From: Armatimonadota bacterium | GTDB taxonomy: Bacteria > Armatimonadota > UBA5829 > DSUL01 | NCBI GenBank assembly: GCA_025998755.1 | Contig: AP024674.1 | Location: 620,001 to 684,000, forward strand | DNA length: 64,000 nucleotides | Direction: 5' to 3' | Part shown: piece after piece, positions 17,734 to 27,500 of the stretch | Layout of the letters: every line of letters starts with the position of its first letter | Numbering within the stretch: the first letter of the stretch is position 1 | The notes under the pieces: generated by a model | Database searches by the model: none | The model's input: only the letters and a program-made list of their open reading frames with translations | Told to the model about the DNA's origin: nothing | Position numbers and translations under genes: made by a program

Positions 17734-18474
17734 ATGAGCAAAATCGGCAGGGCTGGGTTCAGCATCATCGAGCTTCTCACGGTAATCGCCATCATCGGCA
17801 TTCTTGCGGCGCTCATCTTCCCGGTCATGGGCTCCGCGCGGAAGAAAGCGCGCGAGACGCAGTGCATCACCAATCTACAGGAGATCCACCGCGCCCTCAA
17901 GCTCTTCAAAAATGACAATGGCCGTTATCCGGCTGTCCTTCTGGGATTCGCGGAGAACGGCGTGCCCGTGGATTCCATCAAGAACGGGACGCTATTTAGC
18001 CGCGAGTACGTCTCCACCGCAAAGGTTTTCTCCTGCCCGGACAACCGTTTTACGGACCCGGCTGCCACGATACCGGATCCCCTGGCAGGGCAGTCGCTCA
18101 TCGGGCTGGACAGACCTGCAGGCGCCCGGCTGTACTCCTACGACAGCTACGACGCGCAGATTCTTGCCTATGCCGGAAATTCTCCTCAGCCGCGCTACAC
18201 GCTCGCCTGGGCCAACACCCCAGCAGATGTGCCGCTGAGCGATCCGAACGCCAAGGAGGATGCCTTCGAGAGACAGCTCAAGTTCCGCAGCCCGCCGGAT
18301 AACACTGTGGTCACCTGGTGTTCGTATCACCGTGGCGGCGACCAGCGTCCGCGCTCTGGGGCGCATGATCTGGTGCTCTTCCTGGACGGGCACGTGGACC
18401 GCATCCCTTCGGACCAGTTGATGCCGGACGGAGCTCCCTGGAACTACCCTTACACAGTGAAGCCCAAGCTCTGA
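17734..18474 (+). CDS. Prepilin-like protein with H-x9-DG-type tail
   Basis: The protein has 246 residues. A class III signal with cleavage G8/F9, Glu13 at mature position 5, and a hydrophobic helix (to about residue 30) make it a PilD substrate. The C-terminal half contains HDLVLFLDGHV, the H-x-DG-type signature common in Planctomycetes/Armatimonadota pseudopilins. It is the only pseudopilin here of near-normal size, so it is the best candidate for a major or tip pilin in this window (inference). The 129-base gap before it holds nothing obvious beyond a ribosome site near the ATG. Confidence 0.88.
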   Translation: MSKIGRAGFSIIELLTVIAIIGILAALIFPVMGSARKKARETQCITNLQEIHRALKLFKNDNGRYPAVLLGFAENGVPVDSIKNGTLFSREYVSTAKVFSCPDNRFTDPAATIPDPLAGQSLIGLDRPAGARLYSYDSYDAQILAYAGNSPQPRYTLAWANTPADVPLSDPNAKEDAFERQLKFRSPPDNTVVTWCSYHRGGDQRPRSGAHDLVLFLDGHVDRIPSDQLMPDGAPWNYPYTVKPKL

Positions 18475-18527
18475 AGCGCCTTTGGCGCCGGAGCTAGGGC
18501 CTGCTGCCGGATCGAAGAAGCGAGCAG

Positions 18528-20141
18528 ATGATCCTGGGACGCCTTCAAAACCGGAGGGGAACCTCCCTCATAGAGATCCTGACCACCCTGGTGATCCTGG
18601 TGATCGGCATCCTCTCGGTGGCCCGCATGTTCTCTGGCGGCTTCGTGGTGATGAAGCGCAGCGAGAACATCACGCTCGCGTCGCGTCTGGCGGAGGGGGA
18701 GTTCGAGAGGCTCAGGGCACGTGCGGTGAACCTGCCGCTGGGCATCACCACTGCCGCCACCCCGCCTCCGGGGACACCCAACGACGCCAGCTCACCCAAT
18801 ATCCGGCAGATCGTGGGTGAGACCGTCCGTATTCCCGCTCCCATCCTGGAGGCCCGGACCACCGGGCGAGTCATCGGCTCGGTGCACGAGCTGCTGTTCG
18901 CGCCCGTCTCGTCCGTGGATTCTGTCTACTCCGCCCGCCTGCAGAGGCGCATTCTGGATTCCGAGGACGCCGACAGCGAACCGTGGCGCTGGCTGCGGCC
19001 CACCCAGTATGCCATAGACTATGAAAGCGCGCGGATCTGTTTCCGCGCCGCCAACTACGAGAGGATCTTCTCCATCACCTATTCCTACTGGATCGAGACG
19101 GAGGACGAGCGCACACTGCGCACGGTGACTGGCGAGAACATTGTGGTGCCTGCCGGGGCGGGCTGGCTGGACATCACGGCCGGGGGCACCCCCGTCCGCA
19201 ATATCGAGGGTTTCGCAGGGCTGGATGACCGCAGCGACCAGGCATCCCGGGCGTTCCGGCGGCTGGATGCCGGAGCGGACTGGTCCACGGACGACCCCTA
19301 CGAATACAAGATCGTGGACAGCCTGACCGGCCGGATCGCCTTCAACCCGCGGGGCTACTCTTACAAAGAGTACACTCCGCAGGGAGTTGTGGACCTGACG
19401 GCTCACGTGGACTACACGGTCTACGACTGGGGGATTATCAGCGAGACCCTGCAGGTGCCGCCTGTTCCGCCCTATCGTCTCCGCACGACGTTGCGGGACA
19501 TCAAGCAGATCGGGGTCACCATCAACGATGACGGATCCCCGTATACGGGTATCACCCCGAATTATCCGGAAGATCTGCTGGTGGTGGATGAGGCCACCGG
19601 TCAGTATATACCGTCCAACGTCCTTCAGGTGGACCACCGCAACGGCATCATCGTGGTACCGGATCAGATCACCATCGGCAACGTCCTGGTGCCCTCTGCA
19701 GGCCGCACTCTGCGGGTGTATTACCGGTGCGAGGGGGACTGGCAGATCCAGTACCGGAAGGCTTATGAGCGCTACACTCCTCAGAACGATAACGACGTCT
19801 CATACCGCGAGTATTTCCACAACCGCGCCGCCGACCGGATCGTGCTGAACAAGAGCGAGGTGGGCAAATCCTTCTCTGTGGACTATGTGTATCTGGAGAA
19901 TGGACGGGAGAGAACGGTCATCGGAGAGGTTGTGCGGGCCATCGCCTCGCCGGATGGCCAGCGGGCCTGGTTGATCCCTTCCAAGGTGCCGGAATATGTG
20001 CGGGCCATCCGCGGCCTCTCGTTCAAGGTGCGCGTGATGTGGAGCGAGACGACCCGCAGGGACAGTGCGGGGCGTCTGGTGCCGAAGTTCCAGTATTACG
20101 ATCTGGACGGTGAGCTGACTCGCCGCCTGGCGGCAGGGTGA
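18528..20141 (+). CDS. Very large PilV/GspI-like pseudopilin
   Basis: The protein has 537 residues. The class III signal is G11/T12 with Glu16 at position 5 (GTSLIEILTTL), followed by a hydrophobic helix. The start of the mature region matches PilV/GspI (EGEFERLRARA). The remaining 450 residues are beta-rich and unlike the usual 120-200-residue minor pilins. Repeated tyrosine-rich strands such as VYYRCEGDWQIQY occur, and the segments around 190-330 and 380-480 look like repeats of each other. It probably contributes to a pilus tip complex with its two neighbours. Confidence 0.82.
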   Translation: MILGRLQNRRGTSLIEILTTLVILVIGILSVARMFSGGFVVMKRSENITLASRLAEGEFERLRARAVNLPLGITTAATPPPGTPNDASSPNIRQIVGETVRIPAPILEARTTGRVIGSVHELLFAPVSSVDSVYSARLQRRILDSEDADSEPWRWLRPTQYAIDYESARICFRAANYERIFSITYSYWIETEDERTLRTVTGENIVVPAGAGWLDITAGGTPVRNIEGFAGLDDRSDQASRAFRRLDAGADWSTDDPYEYKIVDSLTGRIAFNPRGYSYKEYTPQGVVDLTAHVDYTVYDWGIISETLQVPPVPPYRLRTTLRDIKQIGVTINDDGSPYTGITPNYPEDLLVVDEATGQYIPSNVLQVDHRNGIIVVPDQITIGNVLVPSAGRTLRVYYRCEGDWQIQYRKAYERYTPQNDNDVSYREYFHNRAADRIVLNKSEVGKSFSVDYVYLENGRERTVIGEVVRAIASPDGQRAWLIPSKVPEYVRAIRGLSFKVRVMWSETTRRDSAGRLVPKFQYYDLDGELTRRLAAG

Positions 20142-20150
20142 GGGGATGAG

Positions 20151-21869
20151 ATGATCTCCTCTGTCCTGAAATCCTATCATACGGCTGCCCGCGGCCGCAG
20201 GGGCTTCACTCTGATCGAAGTCCTGGTGGTGCTGGCCATCACTGCCATCCTCACCACGCTGCTTGTGACCCCGATGGTCCAGAGCTTCAACATCACGCGG
20301 CGCGCGCAGGCGACTGTGCTTTCCCAGGAGTCCGCACGGCAGGCCCTGGAGCAGCTCACGCGCGAGCTGCAGAGCGCGGTGTTCGTCTATGACAATACGG
20401 GGCAGGCCATCGACATCCCCGTCAAGGGGCGGGTCTTTAAGATTCCTCATGCGCGCGTGGATCTGGTCTTGCCGCGCATGGTTATGCATTGCAACTCCCC
20501 GAATCACCCGGCTGGAGTCCCCCGCGACTACGATCGCGGACGGCTGGCGTGGCCGGAGTGCCCGGCGCAGCACCAGCCGCCGGGCGGCAATGGCGATGTG
20601 GAGGCGCGCATTCTTCACCCCATTGAGCCGGACGGGATGATGGTCCGCTATTTTGTGGGGCTGAAAGACCCGTCGCAGCCTTACAACAATGTCCACGAGG
20701 ATCGCCGGGCGCTCGCCACGGATGTGGAGAACACGTTTGTCCTATACCGGGCCGAGTTCTCCCCTTATGACGAGAACCTCATCGACGATTCCGATGGGCA
20801 GAATGGCCTGCTGCGGGCGGACTTTTTTTACAACCAGAACCGCGCGCCCAACGGTCGTACGTTCTCCGAGAACTGGAGGAGGGTGTCGCATATCGTGGGG
20901 CCGGCCAGCAATCTGGATCTGGTCAGCGTGCAATATGATTCCAACGGCGACCCGGTGAGCGTCTTCAGCTCGGTGCGCTTCGTCCCGAATGCGGTAACCA
21001 ACGATGTCCTGACCCCCACAGACACGGGGCGGCGCGAGTATGGCGAGCCCGACAGCCCGCCGACCGTTTACCGGGCCACGGCCGGTCAGTGGGCTCCAGA
21101 CTACGAAGTGCGTGTGTTCCGGCAAGGAGCCACGGTGGTCTACTTCACAAGGCGTGATCCCGGTAGTGGGCATGTTTACATCTATCGCGCCGGCCGCAAC
21201 GAGCCTGTATTCGACATCACGGCTTGGCAGCAGACGAGGCAGATCGGCCCGGGTAGCCCGGAGTTTATGTTCGATGTGGATCCGAACAAAGGGGAGGTCA
21301 CGTTCGCCTTTCCGAGTGAGGCGCTGACGCAGTACGGCGATGACGTGTTCGACCCCGTCCTGATCAATCAGGCTTACAACGACAGTATGCAAAACCAGGG
21401 GGCAGGAGTCCGCAGTGTCACGCTTAATCGGTTCGCTGGGCTGAAGGCGGACATCCCCGGCGCGCGCATCGTTCCGGGGTCGGAGCGCGTCACGGGACCG
21501 AACTGGGTGGTGGGGCCGGACTATGGAAAGCCCGTGCTTTATAGCCGGGTAGCCTACCTGACAGACGATCCCGGGCCAAATCAGTACCGAATAGACTACG
21601 GGACGGGCACCATATTCTTCTACTCGCTTCCTTCCCCTGCCATGCCGGAGCGGGATATCTCCGGCGGCCCGGCGGCCAGGGTGGAGGTGCGCTTCGATTT
21701 TCAGAACAACCAGGGATTCGATCCTGACTCAGGGGACGTCTTGAGCGTGGATTACACCACGAAGAACGTGATGTCGGTGCAGGTGGGATACCGGCTCTAC
21801 GATGACCGTGGAAAGCTGAGCGTGCTGCAGCTTTCCAGCAATGTCGTGATTCGGAACTTCCACAGGTAG
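20151..21869 (+). CDS. Very large PilW/GspJ-like pseudopilin
   Basis: The protein has 572 residues. The class III signal is G18/F19 with Glu23 at position 5 (GFTLIEVLVVLA). The mature N-terminus resembles PilW/GspJ (ARQALEQLTRELQSAV). The long C-terminal part, over 400 residues, has no domain I recognise. It begins 9 bases after the preceding gene and is followed after one base by the PilX-like gene, giving the order PilV-PilW-PilX of classical minor-pilin operons. Confidence 0.82.
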   Translation: MISSVLKSYHTAARGRRGFTLIEVLVVLAITAILTTLLVTPMVQSFNITRRAQATVLSQESARQALEQLTRELQSAVFVYDNTGQAIDIPVKGRVFKIPHARVDLVLPRMVMHCNSPNHPAGVPRDYDRGRLAWPECPAQHQPPGGNGDVEARILHPIEPDGMMVRYFVGLKDPSQPYNNVHEDRRALATDVENTFVLYRAEFSPYDENLIDDSDGQNGLLRADFFYNQNRAPNGRTFSENWRRVSHIVGPASNLDLVSVQYDSNGDPVSVFSSVRFVPNAVTNDVLTPTDTGRREYGEPDSPPTVYRATAGQWAPDYEVRVFRQGATVVYFTRRDPGSGHVYIYRAGRNEPVFDITAWQQTRQIGPGSPEFMFDVDPNKGEVTFAFPSEALTQYGDDVFDPVLINQAYNDSMQNQGAGVRSVTLNRFAGLKADIPGARIVPGSERVTGPNWVVGPDYGKPVLYSRVAYLTDDPGPNQYRIDYGTGTIFFYSLPSPAMPERDISGGPAARVEVRFDFQNNQGFDPDSGDVLSVDYTTKNVMSVQVGYRLYDDRGKLSVLQLSSNVVIRNFHR

Positions 21870-21870
21870 C

Positions 21871-24429
21871 ATGCGCATCGTGTCACAGAAATTCGAATCG
21901 AGGCCGGCTTTCCGCAGTTTGCGCTCGAACCGCGGCCAGTCGCTGATCATCGCGCTGTCCGTGATGTTCATCGTGATGTTCATCGGCACCATCTTCGTGA
22001 CGCTGGTGACGCGAAATCTCTCCGCGGCGGTACGCTCCGGCGATGTGCTGATCGCCCGCCAGATGGCCGAAGCGGGCATCCGCTACGCGGACAGTATGCT
22101 GACCTACAGCGACGAAGGGGCGGACTGGCGTCCCGAGCCTGCCAATCTGGATCCCGCAGCCAACGCGAAGCATCCGGATATCCAGTGGCTGCAGCCGTAC
22201 GAGCCCACTCCTTCCGCCACCGGCGGTCCTACCGGCGGCTTCAGCAGTTTCACCAGCGGAAACGGCCGGTTTCTCATCCGGGTGAGCTACAATCCCGATC
22301 CCTCGGACCCGATGTCGCGCTACATCAAGATTGAGTCCATCGGGCGTGCGGGGTTTGTGGATTCCAATTTCCAGGGCAGCGGGGTGCCGGATCCTACCAC
22401 CTACGCCAACAGCGGTCCTGTCCGTTTGCGCCACGAGCTCACCGCCTACAAGCCGATCGGCATCACGGACTATGCCCGGTTCGTTACCAACAAGAGCAAG
22501 CGGACAGAGGCTGTATCTCTGGGCAAAGCGTTCGGGCCGAAGCCGCTTGTCTGGGGTGGCACCATCATCGGTCAGGAGCGGACCGGTCCCATCCGTGTGA
22601 ACGGCAACTTGGTCTGGCGGGGCAAGAACGAGGTGTATCTCCGCAGCGTGCAGTCGCAGAATGGAGCCAGGCTGCCAGTGGACCGGGTGGAGGTCGCCGG
22701 AGAGATCTTGGAGTCAGGTCCGGATGCGGAGGTGCTGGTATTCAATAACGGCGTGCTGGAAGGGCGGGCGGAGCCCACGCGCCGGGGCGGTGCCCTGAAC
22801 CCGGATTTCACGACATTCCAGGGGCTTTACCGGGACGGCGTGGACCGTCCGGACGTTGCCGGCTTCGGGCGGGCTGTCAAGCGGCTGGAACCACCGCTGG
22901 TGGATCAGGAGGATCCCTCGTCTGGTGTCTCGCGATACCGCCGCTTGACGCTCTACTCTGGCTTCTCTGCGCGGCTGAACGGCGGCCGGTATGTCAACAG
23001 CGCTCAATACGGCTACGGCGACGGGCTCTACATAGACAACCGCCGCGACGTGCAGCAGGACGGCAGTTCGGTCTTCGGCGGTGCTCAGACTCTGCTGGAT
23101 GAGTGGGTCACGCCCAACAACAGGGGTTCTTGGAAGGGCGCATTCTATGTGCCGCCGGGCGTCGTGATCCGTATCAATCCGGACGAGACGCTCACCATCA
23201 CCCGGACCGATGCCGTGCGCCGGGGACAGAAATACGTCTGGCACACTTACGATGCGGCGTCGAACAATCTGATTCCGCAGCCAGGGTTGGGTCCTACCAT
23301 CACGCTGCCTTATCCACGCAACGGAGTCATCTTCGCGGAGGGCAACATCCGCATTTCCGGAATGGTGGCTGCCGACAGGCAGCTGACGGTGGTCTCGAAC
23401 GAGAACATCTACATCGAGGGCAGCATCCTGAAGCAGGATATGGTCACGTCGGCCATCAGCCTGCTGGCCCGAAAGTATATCGTGGTGAATACCACGCAGT
23501 TCCTGAGCCTGCCTCCGCTGACTTCCGCGCTGTTCGAGTCGGTCCCCGGAGGCGGACGGCCGCCCTACGCCTACCGGGTGACCACCAGTCCGGCTTCCAA
23601 CTTTGTAGCCGACTTCTCGCCGGGATACTGGTACGATCGCAACAGCCTTCGCCAGCCGTCGGCTTACCCGTCATGGGGCGGCGGCCCGGCGCATCTTTTC
23701 ATCCGGCACGCCTCCTCCGGAGCCACCGCCAGCATCAATCTGTTCATCAACGGCGCGGCCTACGATTTCGGCGGGGCCCCGAACTATCTGATGCCCAGTA
23801 CGGAAACGCAGTATGGTCCCATCTTCGAGGGGCAGGTCTTTCCGCTGGACTTCGGTGGGCCGCCCGGCCTGTTCGGCACTGCGGGGCAGTGGAACCGGAT
23901 CGAGATCGGCCTTCACCAGACAGGGCTGGAGCAGTCGCGGGGCGACTACCTTCTGGAGGCGATTGCCGTCGTCCCGATGGACGTGAACATCCAGGCGCTG
24001 TGCTACGCTCAGGAGGGAAGCCTGTTCATCATCCCGGGTCCCTGGTTCAACAGCAACCCGGCCGACAACCCCTCCGCGCCCGCGCGGCCGCCCGAGATCA
24101 AGAATCCTGCGTTCCCGTTCTACGGAGAGCCTCTCGACATCAAGATCACCTTCGACGGGGCAGTGGCCGAGAATCTCCCCGCTCCTCCGGCGCTGGTGGA
24201 CGAGTGGATGCGCCACTGGAGCAACATCCCGGTTCGTTATGGTTCGAGCAACGAGCGCACCGCCCATCCTGAGGACGGAGTGACGTTCGTCTACGATCCG
24301 CAGCTGGGGTTCCCGGTGCGTCCGGATGGCACCCCCATCCGGCGGGATGCGTACGGGCGGGCTCTGCCCGTGACACCGCGGCTTCCCGTGTCGCCGGATC
24401 TGATCTATGTCGGGCGGCTGAGCAGCTGA
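21871..24429 (+). CDS. Very large PilX/GspK-like pseudopilin
   Basis: The protein has 852 residues. The N-terminus has a prepilin-like G22/Q23 followed by SLIIALSVMF. It lacks the usual Glu at mature position 5, as GspK and PilX-type tip subunits often do. MAEAGIRYADSM after the helix fits the PilX N-terminal family. The body is long and beta-rich. Its middle (ITLPYPRNGVIFAEGNIRISG with VVSNENIYIEGSI) resembles the polymer-forming or DUF4900-type segment found in some Gram-negative pilus-associated proteins; this is a tentative match. Confidence 0.8.
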   Translation: MRIVSQKFESRPAFRSLRSNRGQSLIIALSVMFIVMFIGTIFVTLVTRNLSAAVRSGDVLIARQMAEAGIRYADSMLTYSDEGADWRPEPANLDPAANAKHPDIQWLQPYEPTPSATGGPTGGFSSFTSGNGRFLIRVSYNPDPSDPMSRYIKIESIGRAGFVDSNFQGSGVPDPTTYANSGPVRLRHELTAYKPIGITDYARFVTNKSKRTEAVSLGKAFGPKPLVWGGTIIGQERTGPIRVNGNLVWRGKNEVYLRSVQSQNGARLPVDRVEVAGEILESGPDAEVLVFNNGVLEGRAEPTRRGGALNPDFTTFQGLYRDGVDRPDVAGFGRAVKRLEPPLVDQEDPSSGVSRYRRLTLYSGFSARLNGGRYVNSAQYGYGDGLYIDNRRDVQQDGSSVFGGAQTLLDEWVTPNNRGSWKGAFYVPPGVVIRINPDETLTITRTDAVRRGQKYVWHTYDAASNNLIPQPGLGPTITLPYPRNGVIFAEGNIRISGMVAADRQLTVVSNENIYIEGSILKQDMVTSAISLLARKYIVVNTTQFLSLPPLTSALFESVPGGGRPPYAYRVTTSPASNFVADFSPGYWYDRNSLRQPSAYPSWGGGPAHLFIRHASSGATASINLFINGAAYDFGGAPNYLMPSTETQYGPIFEGQVFPLDFGGPPGLFGTAGQWNRIEIGLHQTGLEQSRGDYLLEAIAVVPMDVNIQALCYAQEGSLFIIPGPWFNSNPADNPSAPARPPEIKNPAFPFYGEPLDIKITFDGAVAENLPAPPALVDEWMRHWSNIPVRYGSSNERTAHPEDGVTFVYDPQLGFPVRPDGTPIRRDAYGRALPVTPRLPVSPDLIYVGRLSS

Positions 24430-24567
24430 GCGGGTGAGCCCGGCCGAACAAAGGCGGGCTGGAGGGAGTCATTCCAAGAAGAGGACACAGACGTCCGGTC
24501 CGCTGGACCGGCCGGAACCTGGAGCGACGCGCCGCCGGTTGGGGCGGCCTGGAAATGGCGTGATCCG

Positions 24568-27500
24568 ATGCGTTCTGGCTATCTGAACATACTTCTGGCA
24601 GGCATCGCCGCCGTGCTGTTGGCGGCAGGTGAAGCGCGTCCGGCGTATATCTACTCGGAGAGCCTGCGCGTCATCCGCGTCTGCAACCTGCTGCTCCCGG
24701 GAGTGGACCCCAACAGCGATCCGGCGCAGGGTCCCATCTCGTCCGGTTACCGCTCCCGTCAGTGGAACGCCGGTTTGTTCAGTGTGCTGGAGCAGCGGCT
24801 GGACTTGAAGCCGGCCGGGTGGACCTTCGTGAACCCGCTCGCTCCCGCGGTGGTCACACCCGAGATCGCGGCACGCTATTCCGATACCCCTCTGCCGCTC
24901 ACCGTCGGGCAGGTGGTGACGAAGGACATGCCCTGCTACTGGGATGTAAAGCTGGGCGAGGTGACCCTTTCCCGCCTGCTGCAGTTCGATGTGGTGTATC
25001 TGCACATCCCGGCGGGTGTCAAGGCGGAGCTGACCCCGGACGACCGCGAGCTGCTCCGCAAACTGGTGGATTCCGGGGCGCAGCTCTGGATAGACTGGGG
25101 CGGGGGCGCGGCTAATCCCTTCACAGCCGGGCAGTGCGGTACCGGCTTCTTCCTGGACGACGTGAACTTCCAGCCGCAACCCCGGCAGCCGGCGAACGTC
25201 ATCCACCGTCACCACGCCCTTCTCAGCTATCCCTACTGGCTCAGTCAGCCGGAGATCAATTCCCTGGGGGCAAATCTGAGCGGCGGGGTGGCCTCCGACG
25301 GCAACAATGGGATGCCTTTCCCGGCGGTGTTCGCGCCTGTGGTGTTGAACGGCGGCGGGCTGCCGCAGATTGCTGCGGGGCGCTATGGATCCGGTCATAT
25401 CATTCTGACCGCCAACAACATCGGAGCGAACATTGTGCGGGCGGCCTTCGGCTCCCGGCCGGATCTTGCTTCTCCTGGAGATCTCAAGTTTGCCTATAAC
25501 GTGGTGGCATGGGCCTCCAACTACACCACCACTTACGCCAATGCCGCTCACTCCTCGTCATCCTCGCAGGGCCCGGGCGCGCCGCTGGTGAAGCGCTGGA
25601 GCTTCCCGGTGGGAGGGGCTCCGGGAGCGGCTGCGGTGATCTACAAGGGCGTGGTGTTCCATTCCGGCGGGGACGGTGTGGTTTATGCCCTGGACGGCGT
25701 GCCCCAGCAGGATCTGGACAACGACGGCAATCCGGATGACGGCGTGCCGGACTTTGCAGGGGGCGCGCCGTTCGACCTGCTCTGGTCGGCCAGCGGCGGC
25801 GGGTCCATCTCTGGTCCCACGGTGTTCTCTTGGCCGGGCGGCGGTCCGTTCCAGGCGGGCGTGGACGTGGTCATGGTGATGGACTCCGGGGGCAGGGTGC
25901 TGGCGGCTCCCGCGTTCCCGAGGCCACTGGGCAGCCAGCCGGGCTTCCAGGAGATTATGTCGGTGCCCGGGTGGGGCGGAGGCGCGGTGCCGTCGCCTAC
26001 CTATCACAACGGCATCATATACGCCCTTGGCGGCAACGGATACCTTTACTGTCTGGACCTCTCCACAGGGGACCGGTGGAATATCCCGGGCAATATGACG
26101 ACGCCCTACGGTATCGTCCCGCGGCCTTCCTCGCCCACTGTGGGATGGACCCAGGATATCGGTACCAAAGCGCTGGACCTGATGGCCTACTGGCTGGCGG
26201 GCACCACCGGAGTGACTGTTCAGCCCAGTGACCGCATCTTCTCCGCCATCTTCAGCGTGCGCAATGAGCCGCTCGCCAGGCTGGGCGGCAACATCGTCGC
26301 GACCCGCTATAACAACTCCCGCACCGTGAACGACAGCCCGTTCCGGCTGTGGGCGAAGTTGGGGACCGGCGCCTGCCAGGATCTGACCACGGCGGTGGGA
26401 ACGCCGACGGCCAAGGGGCAGTTTGTCCTTTCCAACCCGCCGACGGGAGTGAACGCGGCCACTCCCGTCTACGGTGATTACCAGATGACGCGGAATATGG
26501 CGCTGGCCACCACCGGGCAGGATCTGTCGCCGCGCAGCATCTATTCCCCGAAACCGGATCCTCAGGCGGGGTCCAACGTCCAGGCGTGGACCACATCAGG
26601 GAGCGCGACCGTTGCGATGGGGCCGGACGGAACCCTGTATGTTCTCGGCGCCCGGAACAACGGGTCTCAGCTGACGGCCGTGCAGGAGTTCGGCCCGCGC
26701 TTCAACCTGCTTCAGAACCGTCAGAGCGTCCCGCAGCATATCGCGGACTGGCATTTCTGGTTCCGCAGCGTCCTGAACACCGCGGACCCGCTGATGACCG
26801 ACCGGTTCTATCCGGCGTTCGACTATACGCTGGATTCGTCTTCCTCAGGCACAGGCATACCGCTGGACAACTTCGAGGCCGTCGGACCGCCGGCTGTGAC
26901 CGATGATGGCGTCTATGTCACGGCTATCGGACGGGACACAGGTGGGGCTCCGGCGGTGGCGCTGTTCGCGTTCGCGCGGAAATGGGAGTTCCGCGTGGAC
27001 CTGCCGCCTGGCGTGGAGTATCGCGACCAGCAGGGGAACCTCCTGCCGGTGCGCATCTGGCAGCCCAATCCCTTCACGGAGCTGGGCACGGTCCGTTCGC
27101 CACGGGAGGAGGCGGCTCTTGTCAGGGACTATGCCATAGACCGTGCGCGCGGCACCATCACCATCAGCAACTTCGACGACCCCAACTTCCTGATGGGTCC
27201 AGAGAAGCGTCCGTTGTTTGCGGGGATTCCCGTCCGCGTATGGGTGGGCGACGTTGAGGTTCCCGCCCAGATGGATCGCTTCAGCAATCTGCGGTGGTAT
27301 TTCGTGGCTTACAGACCGGACACACTTCCGCCGGGAGCGGGGATCTACACGCCCGCCAACCGGGCCACCGGGCGGCCATCGCCTGCCAGCGTGCTGGGCG
27401 AATACGTCTACTTCAGCACGGCGGAAGGGATGATCTATGCCATCCGCGCCGGAGCCACCCCCGACCGCGGTAAGCAGGTGTTCGGGGTGAAGCCGAACTA

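Noticed and set aside
23103-24272. A 389-codon frame inside the PilX-like gene in another phase
   Set aside because: Arg/Gly/His-rich shadow composition, no start signal, and the sense gene has a consistent prepilin N-terminus.
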